A model generated the notes under the pieces. It had not been told where the DNA came from and did not search any database. It saw nothing but the letters and a program-made list of their open reading frames with translations. This document shows positions 54,121-64,000 of a DNA stretch of 64,000 nt, piece after piece. The translations under genes were made by a program, and so were the position numbers. Source of the DNA: Macrophomina tecta (lineage: Eukaryota; Ascomycota; Dothideomycetes; Botryosphaeriales; Botryosphaeriaceae); assembly GCA_024180945.1 (NCBI GenBank), contig JAKSGN010000002.1:2666001-2730000 (forward strand), read 5' to 3'. The first letter of the stretch is position 1. Each line of letters opens with the position of its first letter.

Positions 54121-56066
54121 TTAGAGACCCGGAGGCGGCGGAACCTACATAGTCCATCAGTGTTATGTCTATAAAGTTATTTCGTGAAGTTTGCCTACCG
54201 CGCTGTAACCACCAGGAGGGGATCCCGAAGGAGGAGGTGGCGGCGGAGCATCACCAGGGGGTGGTGGAGGAGCCGAGCCAGGCGGAGGCGGGGGTGCCTC
54301 AGAGCCCGGAGGGGCAGATGCTGCCTGCTGCTGTTGCTGCTGGGCATACTGGTAGTACATGTTGACATAGTTCTGATATCCGCCATATGCAGCATACGGG
54401 TCCCCGCTAGCGGCATAGTACTGAGCATAGGCAGCATAGGGATCGCTGGCGGCGGTGGAAGGTGTAGCTGGAGTCGTCGCCGAAGTGGGACTCATGGCAG
54501 AACCGTAACCCGGGGGAGACTGCTGATTGCCATAGCTGCTAGCACCACCATAGCTACTGTTCCCACCGTAACCACTGCCGTAGCTGTCCTGACGGCCGCC
54601 GTTCCTACCTCCGCCAGAGTAGCGGTCACCATCACCGTAGCGGCGGCTCGGACCACGCTCCTTGAACTGCTCATACTGCGTGCGCACATTGGCGAGGAGA
54701 TCCTCACAAAGCTCCTTAGCCTTCTGGACATCATCGGCATTAGGGCCACTAGGAGAGAGTCAGTGTCAACTACTCAATGCGGATTTCACGAGACTTACGC
54801 AACATGGAGATACATGGGCTCATCGCTCTCCTGGCCAGTGTTGTGCTCGATAAAGCCGGAGCCACGACCCTTGATCTGGACGCGGCAGCGAGTCTCCTGC
54901 TGAATGTGCTTAACATAGGCGCCACCGTGGCCGACAACCTGAGCACGAAGGTTGAAACCAGGGATGGGTTCGAGGTCGACAGGAATCTTTTCTTCGGGCC
55001 ATTTACGCTAAAACGGGTCAGTGTATCTCCAGTCTTGCCGCAATACGTCACCTTGTGCAAATTACCCTTCCATACTCATCCCGTTCAACTTGTTCAGGCT
55101 CCCTGCGACGGAAGCGTCTCTCATCGACGAGATTAGGCAGCTCCTGCTTCATGAGCTCTTCGATCTTCTCGATAGCCTTCTCAAGGCCTTCCTTGGTTGT
55201 GCTGGTAACATGGAGGTAAAGCGGGGGCGCCTGCTTCTCGATCAGAAGGCAAGACTGGCAGTTATATAAGGAGGATACTTACACCAGGCCTGGCAAGGCT
55301 CTTATCGGGATAATACTCGCCGCGGGTAGTGACATCTTCACACCACTTAGTCAGAGATCCTGCAAACAACATATATATGTTCAGTAGTGGAGCGTACCGG
55401 CGCCAGTCTCTTCTTTGATCTAGATGTCACACGGGTGAGGTCAGCAGATGCCAAACGGGGGATGCTGGGAACAGCAGCTATATGGCGGTAGTAAGTGAGC
55501 TTCTGCGCGCTTTCCACAAGATCGTTTGCGATGAAGCAGAACACAGAAAGAAGCCTATAGAAGGAAGTGTGGAGGGGTAGATGTGTGCAAGCTCCTGGGA
55601 GTATCAGTAGGCTATGATCTGAAGTATTTACCATCTTTTGAGTAGAGCCCTTGGTGAGGGTGTAACGATTCCTAAGGTCGTTGACTTCGATATCCTTTAT
55701 ATAGTCTCCATCCTGTTGATAGACCTCGCCCGCAGTGCCGTTGCCGCCATCTCCAGCAGAAGGGGACCTGACGGTAGCAGGGCTGGCGGTGGACCGGATC
55801 GGCGGCACATCGACGTGCTGAATGCCCTTCCTAGCTTGAATTTGAGCGTTGATGCGAGCGGCGGCTGCTGCTGCTGCAGCGGCGGGATCCTTTTTCTCCT
55901 GAGTAGCAGGACTATCGCTGGCCTGGCGGTCCAGAGGGCTACGGCTACGGCGGGTCTCACTCTGGCGGGAGGACGGCGAGCGCGAACGGCGGTCGAAGCG
56001 CGACTGGCGCTTGGGCTCGGGCTCGGTCTGGTCGAAGCGTGAGCGCTTGCGACCTTCCTCGGGCAT
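54121..56066 (-). CDS. KH-domain RNA-binding protein, KHDC4/BLOM7-like
   Basis: Probable splicing-associated RNA-binding protein. Seven exons (56066-55632, 55419-55398, 55335-55283, 55230-55066, 55007-54799, 54748-54199, 54144-54121) give 485 residues. The N-terminus is Arg/Ser-rich (SRFDRRSRSPSSRQSETRRS). A first KH-like unit reads DIEVNDLRNRYTLTKGSTQK, IKEETGADVTTRGEYYPDKS, PPLYLHVTSTTKEGLEKAIE. The second has PVDLEPIPGFNLRAQVVGHG, GAYVKHIQQETRCRVQIKGR and EPMYLHVAGPNADDVQKAKE. The C-terminus is Gly/Tyr/Gln-rich with poly-Gln and poly-Pro runs. Exon 2 is 22 nt and the last coding exon 24 nt, ending PPPPGL; both keep frame and domain continuity. It is divergent from ILV6. Confidence 0.85.
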
Positions 56067-56443
56067 GGTTGTAGACAGCGAATGGGATTGAGGATGCGCG
56101 GCCGCGGCGGGAGCGGAGGTGGTTCGGCGGGTTGAAGATGTGGATAGAGCTGGGCGCAAAAGACGACAAACAGCAACGAAACAACCCAAGGCTGCGGTCG
56201 GTGGCCGGGAAGTTCCGTGCCGACTTGCGGGTTTCAGACGCGGCCGGCCAGTGCGCTGCGAAGCCGGCCAACAGCGGCCACCAATAACGCGGCCCGGGTG
56301 CCGAAATCGCTCGCTTTCAATTGGAAAATAGCTTGCCCTGTGATTCACATTCCTCCGCACTCAACACCTCGCGCCTCCCGCACCCTTCCCCAGCGCTCTC
56401 CGCACTGCCAGGACCCCCGCCCGTGGGGACTACTCGAGCCATC
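56067..56443. promoter_or_regulatory. Divergent promoter, KH-protein gene and ilv6
   Basis: 377 bp between starts. CCAAT at 56281-56285 and an inverted ATTGG near 56319 could serve the two directions. TGATTCA at 56341-56346 and following base is one mismatch from the general amino-acid control site TGACTCA; weak on its own. Confidence 0.45.
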
Positions 56444-57512
56444 ATGGCCTCTCGGCGAGCATTGAATGCTCTGCCCCTCCGCACTGCCCTCAACAAGCCC
56501 GCTCCGGCCTTCGCAACACCCGCCGTCCGCCCGCGGTACCAGCCCACCAGCTCCTCGTCCACCCAGGCTCTCGCCTACAAGGCCCTGCATCGCCGCATCG
56601 CCCCGCTGCCCACCAGCGACGCTCCTCCCGCCTGGTCCGCCCCGGCCGCCGTCAGCAGCATCCTCTACGAGACCCCGCTGCCGTCGCAGTCTCCGCCGAA
56701 GCGCCATGTGCTAAACTGCCTGGTCCAGAACGAGCCTGGTGTGCTGTCGCGTGTGTCCGGAATTCTCGCAGCCCGTGGCTTCAACATCGACAGCTTAGTC
56801 GTCTGCAACACCGAGGTTCCCGACCTGTCGCGCATGACCATTGTTCTGCAGGGCCAGGACGGCGTCGTTGAACAGGCCCGCCGCCAGCTCGAGGATCTCG
56901 TCCCTGTCTGGGCTGTGCTTGACTACACTCAGGCGCCGCTCGTCCAGCGCGAGCTGCTACTGGCCAAGGTCTCCATCCTTGGCCCTGAGTACTTCGAGGA
57001 GCTCATGCAGCACCATCGCGAGATGGTTGACTCGCCAGGCTACATCCAGGAGGGTGAGGGCGCTGCCGAGCTAACCGAGGGCGACAAGATTGACAGACAG
57101 CGCGCAGCCGAGCACGCCGCTACCGAGTCGCTGAAGAAGGATTTCCACCCTACCAAGCTGGCGGCCAGTCAGGCGCTGAGGCACAAGCACGAGCACTTGG
57201 AGGCCATCACCCACCTGACCCACCAGTTTGGCGGCAAAGTTCTAGACATCAGCACCAACAACTGCATTGTGGAGGTGTCGGCCAAGCCGGCGAGAATTGA
57301 CTCATTCATGAAGCTCGTCGCTCCTTTTGGTATCCTTGAGTCCGCAAGAACCGGTAAGTAACCATCTATGACTCAAAAAAAAAAAAAATTCTAACTCTAT
57401 TGCGTTATCAGGTCTCATGGCTCTGCCTCGTTCACCCCTTACCGGTCCCGATGAGGCGCAGGAGAAGGAGATTGAGGACGTTGTCGACCACAGCATGCTT
57501 CCCCCGGGATAA
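56444..57512 (+). CDS. ilv6: Acetolactate synthase regulatory (small) subunit, mitochondrial
   Basis: Regulatory subunit that gives valine feedback to acetohydroxyacid synthase (ILV2) in branched-chain amino-acid synthesis. Two exons, 56444-57353 and 57412-57512, give 336 residues. Residues 1 to about 45 are Arg/Ser/Ala-rich and lack acidic residues, a mitochondrial presequence. The ACT domain begins at about 88: HVLNCLVQNEPGVLSRVSGI, LAARGFNIDSLVVCNTEVPD, LSRMTIVLQGQDGVVEQARR, then PVWAVLDYTQAPLVQRELLL. An acidic insert (EGEGAAELTEGDKIDRQRAA), found in fungal Ilv6 proteins, precedes the C-terminal ACT-like domain (GGKVLDISTNNCIVEVSAKP, FGILESARTGLMALPRSP). The 58-bp intron contains an A run and, by chance or not, TGACTCA at 57369-57375. 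Confidence 0.95.
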
Positions 57513-57775
57513 AGTTAGATCTAAGGAACATGTTAATGCAAAAAATCTCGGGAGTTTGTTGTACTTCTTCTTCTCTTATCGTCCTGGGTGTGTACAAAGT
57601 AGCGTGTGGAATTATGGTCTATCAATCAAATGTCCTGTCTTCATACCCGTTCAAATTTGACACTGCTTGCGAAATTGCACTTTCAACTTTTTTGGCCGTA
57701 AACTCCCAAGGCATGAAAGCCGGAATCGTTGACGCTCCAGCTGTTCATTCCCAGACATCAAAATTCGACCAAGAA

Positions 57776-58937
57776 TTATTGGATCTTGCCCTGGTTCACC
57801 ACAAAAGCCTCGAGAGCCGAGATAGCAGCCCACAGCCTGTTCTCTGCCTCCTTAAAAACCAGCGACCTGGGGCTGTAAAAGACCTCGTCGCTGACCTCTT
57901 CCGGATGCCTGGGCAGACAGTGCATGAACTGCCAGCTCTGCTTTGCGCCACCCCGCTTAGCCAGCTCCGAGGTAATCTGGAAGCCCTCGAATGCCTTCAG
58001 CCTCTTGGCTGTCTCTTCTTCCTGCCCCATCGACACCCACGTATCCGTGACCAGGACGTCCGCATCCTTGACCGCCTCCTCCGGTACCGTCGTCTCGATC
58101 AGCTTGCCGCCCTTGGGCGCGCTCGCCGCCGTGTCCGCAATGACCTTGCGCATCGCCGCGGGGATCTCGTACCCTTTCGGCGTGGCGACGGCGATATCAA
58201 CGCCCAGCTTCGCGGCGCCGATGGCCAGGTCGAACAGCACGTTGTTGGCGTCGCCGATCCAGGCGAGCTTGAGGCCCTCCAGGCCGAGGCTGGAGGAGAG
58301 GCTGCCGGAGGGAGAGGCGGACGTCGGAAAGGCCTCGTGCACGGTCAGGAAGTCGGCGATGGTCTGCAGCGGGTGGTACAGGTCGGACAGGGCGTTGATG
58401 ACAGGGACGCTGCTGTGCTTGGCCAGGTCGGCGACGTCCGAGTGCGGGCCGACGCGCGCGACGATGGCGGAGACCATGCTCGAGATGACGAGCGAGGTGT
58501 CGTATAGGGATTCGTTGACCTAGAGGGACGAGGTGAGCGTGGTGCGGGTCGCAGAGTGGGGGGGTTGTTGGGGTAGTGCGCACGCCCAGTTGGATGTCTT
58601 CTTTGCCCAGAAACATGGGATGGCCGCCCATGGTCACGACAGCGCCCTCGGTAGAGACCCTGGTGCGGGTGCTGCGCTTGCTGAAGGTCATGGCGACTGT
58701 CTTGCCGGAGAGCGCGCCCAGCAGATTTCTGGGGATGGAGCCCGACTTGATTGCTTGCTTGTGCGAGGAGGCATTGCGGACGAGGGTGACAAGCTCCTGG
58801 GGGGTCAGGTCGGCAATGGAAAGGAGGTGTCGCGGGGCGAAGGGCGAGGTTTGCGGCGAAGCGGGGGAGGAGTAGCAGCGGGCGGAAGCTCTGGATAAGC
58901 CCCGCAGAGCAACAGGTGAGGGACGAATGAGAGGCAT
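57776..58937 (-). CDS. argB: Ornithine carbamoyltransferase, mitochondrial
   Basis: Makes citrulline from ornithine and carbamoyl phosphate in arginine synthesis; mitochondrial in filamentous ascomycetes. Two exons, 58937-58584 and 58519-57776, give 365 residues. A presequence (PLIRPSPVALRGLSRASARC) leads to FAPRHLLSIADLTPQELV. The carbamoyl-phosphate loop STRTR is at residues 89-93, HPLQT at 167-171, and the ornithine-binding HCLP at 318-321 in QFMHCLPRHPEEVSDEVF. The 64-bp intron splits DIQLG from VNESLYDT. The 3' end faces ilv6, 263 bp away. TGACTCT at 59046, about 110 bp upstream of the start, matches six of seven bases of the CPC1/GCN4 site. Confidence 0.96.
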
Positions 58938-59339
58938 TGGACTGGGATCACGACGGATAAGTGCAATTGACGGCGCAGGAAGCAGAGGGGTACCGAGAGT
59001 GAGGCAAGAGAGGGAGTGGGCGGGGACGAGAGTGGGTTGTTGGTGTGACTCTTCTCTGATGCTTTTTTGGCGGCGTCGGCGATCATCAACCTTCCCGCAC
59101 CCCAGCTTTTAAAGAAGCCTGCTGGTTGGCTGCAGCGTTGGCACTCCCGCGAGCGTCAATGCACAGCCCTGCCATGCCTTGTCACTGCCCGCTTCGCTCG
59201 CGTCACTACTCGCCCCAGCTCCTCGCACCACCGCCTCTCCTGTTTCACCCACGCAGCCTTCAACATCGCTATTGCTGGACAGAAAATGCGTTAGAGCCGA
59301 GCCCCCGGCCTGTCAACAAATCAACATCAGAACCCAGCC
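58938..59339. promoter_or_regulatory. Divergent promoter, argB and DUF3712 gene
   Basis: 402 bp between starts. It contains TGACTCT at 59046-59052, a near-match to the cross-pathway control element that usually governs arginine genes. No TATA box is obvious. Confidence 0.4.
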
Positions 59340-62300
59340 ATGGCCGATACCCCGTGGGGCTCAACGGCCACGCCGAGCCCCCGCCCTGCTTCAACCAAGT
59401 CCGCGAAGTCGACCCGCTCTTCCCGCGAGCACCGTCCGGACGATGGCGAGCACGAGGACACCGAGAACACTCCTCTCCTCGCGCGCGAGGATAACAACAA
59501 TGTCGAAGATGAGGAAACAGAAGCTCGCCCCTCGCGCTCCCAAGCTGCCTTTTCGCTGTTGACCTGCCTTCGCCGCGACTCGAACGCGTCATCCGAGACC
59601 ATCAACAAGGGGCACCGATGGCCCAGCATGGTGGCTCTGTTGATGCTGTGCATCGGTGTCGTCCTCATCATGGTCCTGGGCTTCTTTGCCCCGGCCGCTG
59701 TTGAAGAGTACGCGAACGAGGCCATCGACTTCAAGCCCACTGGTCTGAGCTTCCAGTCGGTAAAGTCGGATGGCGTGTCAGTCCGAGTTCAGGCAGATTT
59801 CGTCATGGACGCCTCACGCGTCAACAAGAAGTCTGTCCGCGATTTTGGCCGCTTCGGAACATGGATTGCCAAGGAGGTCGAGAGCGGCGAGGCCCATGTC
59901 GAGGTCGTCTTGCCCAACTACAGCGACAAGGTTGTTGGCAGCGCCGTCATACCACCGGTCAAGGTCAATCTCCGCAACGGCCACACCACCAATATCGACG
60001 TCGTTGCCGACCTCCACCCTGGTGATTTCTCCAGCATCAGGGACGTTGCAAATGATTGGATGAAGGGCCGTCTAGACAAACTCAAGATCAAGGGCAAGGC
60101 CGATATCCCGCTGAAGTCAGGCATTTTTTCGCTAGGCACACAGCATATCGAAGAAATTATGGAGTTTGAAGGTACGGCCCTCCCCCATGCTTTTTCTGGC
60201 GTTGCGCGGAGGGAGGCTGATGACAGGGCCAACCCGCTAACAGTGTCACTGACGCAGGGAATACGATACCTGCTCTCCCCGCTTATAGGATAGCTAAGCT
60301 CAACGTCCATGAAGCGGATCTGCCTGATGGCCACAAAGGCGTAGAAGCCAATACTAGCCTTAGTGTCAGAAACGGTTTCCCCCTCCAACTCACCGTCCCG
60401 CCCTTGGGCTTTGGTATCTTAGTTAGCGGGTGCTTGCCCTCGGATCCTTATATCATGGTTGCCGACGCCCAGACCCAGGAGTTTGATGTCGAGCCTTTCG
60501 AGGATATTCACGTCAACGCAGCTGGAACGGTCAGACGGCTCCCTGATGCTCTGATGGCGGCATGTCCTGGCTCAAAACAAACCCCATTAGACAATCTTCT
60601 CGGCGATTTCATCCATGGACGTGATGCTTACGTCTATGTTCGTGGATCCGATTCTCCATCGGTCGATACGCCAAAATGGATTACCGATCTCATTTCCGAT
60701 ATCACTGTCCCTGTGCCATTCCCCGGCCGCTTGCCTGAGAACTTGTTGAAGAACTTTTCCTTGACCGATGTTCACTTCCACCTCCCTGGCTTCTTTGCCG
60801 AGCCTGATACTCCGGAGGCCAATCCCAGAATCGACGCAAAGATCAAAGCCCTTGTGGGACTTCCTGAGGAAATAAACTTCCCTGTCAACGTTGACAAAGT
60901 GCGTGCCGATGCCAACATCTACTACAAGAGCAAGAAGCTCGGTAACCTCGATCTCCACAAGTGGCAGCCCGCCAATGCTTCTCGCATCGATTCCAAGAAT
61001 AAAGACAAAGCGGGTCTTCTCGTCGAAGCTACCGTCAAGGATGCGCCCCTCAACATCACCGACCAGGCCGTTTTCTCTGAAGTTGTGCAAGCGTTACTGT
61101 TTGGTAGTAAGAGTCTGAATCTGAGCGTGAAGGCGGAAGTTGATGTCGAGATGGTCACGTCGCTGGGCACATTTAAAGTGCGCAAGATACCCGCCGAAGG
61201 CGTCGTACCGGTCAAACGTGCGTAGGCTCCTCTCTTTCCTTCCACCTCATTTCACGAGATACACGGTATAAATCTTCTGCAACGCCGCTTCGTTCTTGTA
61301 CTTTAAGTATTCCAATTCTTGCACTTTCAGACGTCAGGGAACATGCTGACATGTGTTTTACTTTGTGACGTAAAGCCATCGGATCCGGTAAAGGTGACGA
61401 TGACAAAGGAGGAAACACTGGCGGAATGTTCAAACGCGTCGCTCCAAAGTTCGGAAACCTGAAGATCCTCGAGACGGGCCCCAGCTCGATCAAGTTCCAG
61501 GCAGAGGTCAACTTCACAAACCCGACCAACTACTCGGCTACGGTGCCATATGCGAACATCAATATTCTGGCCAATGACACCGCAATCGGACACGTTACGG
61601 CTCGGAACTTGACGATAATACCTGGCAATAATACGGGGCTTCTGGTCGAGGCACTGTGGGATCCGTTGACCATGGGTGGGGAGAAGGGGAGGATTGTGGG
61701 AAGGGACCTATTGTCTCAGTATTTGTCTGGTAGGTCTGCTGACTGAGAGAGATCTAACGGTGATTAACTCATTCAGGGTTCAATACGACATTAACGCTCA
61801 AGACACACAAGGACACGATCCCCTCGCAGCCTACGCTTGGAGAGGTCCTATCGAGACTGAAGTTGGAATTGCCTACCCCGAAGTTGCGTCACGGCGCTGA
61901 CGGCGAGGATGGTGACAAGCCGAGGTTCATCAAGGACGCTACGGTATGTCCATCCCCAATCTACACTCCCTTGAGAAGCATTATTTGCGGCGAATGACCT
62001 AATTTTGCTGAATGTCACCGCAGATGCACCTCATCACCTCTACCGCCATCTTCACCCTTTCCTCGCCGCTTCGCGAATCCACCCTCTTCATCACCTATCT
62101 CAATGCCACCGCCCGTTATCATGACGACCCTGTCGGCCATATCCTCTATGATCTCCCATTCAAGGTTCCCCCGGGCATATCGCAAACTCCGCGCTTGCCC
62201 GTTGACTGGAGCCTCGGCAGTGTCGGATATGATGCTGTAAAGAAGGCTCTGGGCGGCGAATTGAAGCTCAATGCGAGCGCGACGGTTGGAATTAGGTTGG

Positions 62301-62362
62301 GGCAGTGGGAAGAAAGGGTTTGGTTTGTGGGCGGCGGTATTGGAGCGCATGTAAGGCTGTGA
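59340..62362 (+). CDS. DUF3712 vacuolar membrane protein, Tag1-like
   Basis: Large single-pass membrane protein of the DUF3712 family, whose yeast member Tag1 (YLR173W) sits in the vacuolar membrane and helps end autophagy. Five exons (59340-60171, 60258-61217, 61376-61729, 61777-61943, 62024-62362) give 883 residues. The cytosolic N-terminus (1-94) carries ENTPLL at 42-47, an ExxxLL sorting motif of the kind read by AP-3. One membrane helix covers about 95-116 (SMVALLMLCIGVVLIMVLGF). The lumenal part has repeated LEA-like beta domains (PTGLSFQSVKSDGVSVRVQA, NLKILETGPSSIKFQAEVNF) and many N-glycosylation sequons (NFT, NYS, NDT, NLT, NTT, NAS). All introns join in phase. Some databases call this family pre-rRNA processing, which the topology does not support. 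Confidence 0.82.
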
Positions 62363-64000
62363 GGGGGCAGTTTGATGGAGGAGGTGCTTTGGGTCGCGTT
62401 TTGAGATTTTGGATTTCTGATAGGGTTCCTGTGCATACTTCTCGTTTCAAGTGGAGTTGTGGTTGCTTCGGATGGGTTGAAACTGGGATGGGCTCTTTTT
62501 TTTTTTTTTTTTTTCCTTGTCTGCGTACATGCTTCTATTGGGTCACTGAGATTTTACACACGTGTGTACGAAGGCATGTATATATGGGCCATTGGTTCAT
62601 TGTTCCCTGAAGCAAAAATAGACATGTGAGGTCCGCCTTACACGGGCTTACTTACTTTGACTATCAACACTTGGGTGTGAATTGGCAAGGTGAGATTAGG
62701 TGTGACTTGAGTTGTAAAATACACTCGAGAGCGAATCTTAAATTAACAGAGATCCAGCCACATGCCCTGATGCTTTCTGCCTCAATTGATGTTCCCAACC
62801 AGGTGCCATAAGAGTCCTTCTCCAAACCACCAACGAGAGCATAGCCGCCTGGCTACCGTCTGCAGGTATAGGCCACTCGGCTCGGTACAGCTGGTACACA
62901 GATCATCATATCTCCCAATATACGTGTCTGAAGTGCTTACCAACTTCCAGCATTTGCTCCTCCATACTCACTGGCTTGATATTTCTAGCTTTAGGGGCAC
63001 TAAATATGTTTAAACTCAATGATTATCCCTCAGAGGGCCTTCGGTGAAACTGCAAACTATCTAACATAGCCAAGAGGCACTATACTACATTTGAGATATT
63101 CTAATTTGGACTATCTACTGCTACACGCATGTTCGCCTTCAAATAAAATATACTAACAAGTTATGTCTTCCTAACAGGGAGCTTCCTGTTTACTCGAAGT
63201 GGAAAAGATAGAGCAACCGGGGGTAACGAGAGCTCGTATCTTGAACATCGCCAGACGGTAATGGTATTTTCTTCTCGGGATGCTTGGTGGAACTCAGAAT
63301 ATGAAAAAATGATCGTAGTGTCCAGCACGGCATTGAGGAGTTAGGAGGCAATAAGCATCTTCTTCTCCTTGCCCTCCACTCTGACCGGGCCCCGACATTT
63401 CTCAAACTGTTATACTCTATCAGCCGTAAGCTCTAGTGACGGGAGCAAAAGCACCCTGGCTTCCTCACGCGCACGACGGCTTGGGCATTGCTCCAGCGGA
63501 TAGATGCGTAACCTTGTTCATAGCTGTTACCGGACCGCACTGGGTTGGTCTCTCTTCACTCGAGATATGTGACACAGGAATTATCAACAGGCAAGGGGTG
63601 ATGGTTTCCTTGAAATCTAACTTGCCTTGCCCGCCCTCAAGTCTGCTTTAGCGATTTTAGGGCTGCAGGGTCCGTTATTTGCCCATCTCTTAGCCTAATT
63701 TCCCCCCTGTCATGACCTCAAGTTTACTCAACACTCCAAGAGATCTGTTTGTGCTCAATCACTCGTTGAACCCCATTCCGGCTTCCCCATGTAGTTGCGC
63801 CATACACGTCGATCGATATGCATGCAAGTCTAAATGTGCAAAAGGCAAGGAAAACAAGTGAAACGAATAAGAACCAGCCCGGAACGGATGGCTGCAGGAG
63901 GTCAATGTGTGCAACCGGGCTATCAGGTGATGTTAGAGAACTTCTGAGAAGACGCTTGTGTACTAACGTGGTGATAGCATCAAAATTACGCGTCCGCTCC
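62363..64000. other. 3' flank and gene-free right end
   Basis: A T19 run at 62496-62514 follows the DUF3712 stop. The remaining 1.5 kb is richer in A+T than the coding parts and holds only short, unsupported frames; I see no tRNA, repeat or gene. Confidence 0.5.
62496..62514. repeat. T19 homopolymer
   Basis: Nineteen T about 135 bp beyond the DUF3712 stop codon. Confidence 0.8.

Noticed and set aside
62600..64000. Possible RIP-degraded transposon at the right end
   Set aside because: A+T is only moderately raised, with no terminal repeats, no transposase or reverse-transcriptase remnants and no obvious TpA excess by eye.
1..64000. CRISPR arrays, bacterial operons, prophage or plasmid features
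   Set aside because: No regularly spaced repeats, no ribosome-binding sites and intron-rich genes throughout; the DNA is eukaryotic.

Overview
The window is nuclear DNA from a filamentous ascomycete (Pezizomycotina; possibly Dothideomycetes, low confidence). Genes are well spaced, carry short GT-AG introns of about 48 to 370 bp, lie on both strands, and match fungal families: VDAC porin, YPI1, CRM1, the NUC-2/PHO81 phosphate sensor, SOG2, RUS/DUF647, an RGS protein, mitochondrial glycerol-3-phosphate dehydrogenase, a GH79 glycosidase, BTB proteins, uS12, uL24m, IMA1, a KHDC4-like KH protein, ILV6, ornithine carbamoyltransferase and a DUF3712/Tag1-like protein. I rebuilt exons by eye from splice sites, reading phase and protein continuity. 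The summed exon lengths of every complete gene model are a multiple of three.

Layout. 0-10 kb: 5' part of a porin gene (minus), a gene-free 3 kb, the PP1 inhibitor YPI1 (minus), a 2.2 kb gap, then CRM1 (plus). 11-15 kb: NUC-2/PHO81 homologue (plus), whose start codon appears to be assembled by splicing. 16-20 kb: SOG2-like LRR protein (minus). 20-25 kb: a small coiled-coil protein and a RUS-family membrane protein (both plus). 27-29 kb: RGS protein (plus), then about 6 kb with no supportable gene. 34-38 kb: mitochondrial GUT2 (minus). 39.2 kb: tRNA-Arg(ACG). 40-42 kb: secreted GH79 enzyme (minus). 43.6-46.6 kb: three related BTB/POZ loci in tandem, one intact and two interrupted by stop codons. 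46.7-53 kb: a low-complexity unknown protein, uS12, uL24m and IMA1. 54-58.9 kb: KHDC4-like RNA-binding protein, ILV6 and OTCase. 59-62 kb: a large vacuolar DUF3712 protein. The last 1.6 kb looks empty.

How the genes relate. Most are unlinked housekeeping functions. There is a mitochondrial theme (porin, GUT2, uL24m, ILV6, OTCase), a nuclear transport/envelope theme (CRM1, IMA1) and a signalling theme (NUC-2, SOG2, RGS, YPI1). ILV6 and OTCase are convergent neighbours, both mitochondrial enzymes of amino-acid synthesis. Several gene pairs are divergent and share promoters of 0.35-0.9 kb.

I found no CRISPR array, transposon, secondary-metabolite core gene or wholly new multi-gene system. The most unusual items are the split AT|G start of the NUC-2 homologue, start-stop or overlapping upstream ORFs at the RGS and SOG2 genes, a GC-AG intron in CRM1, very short coding exons (13, 18, 22 and 24 nt), and the partly decayed BTB cluster.
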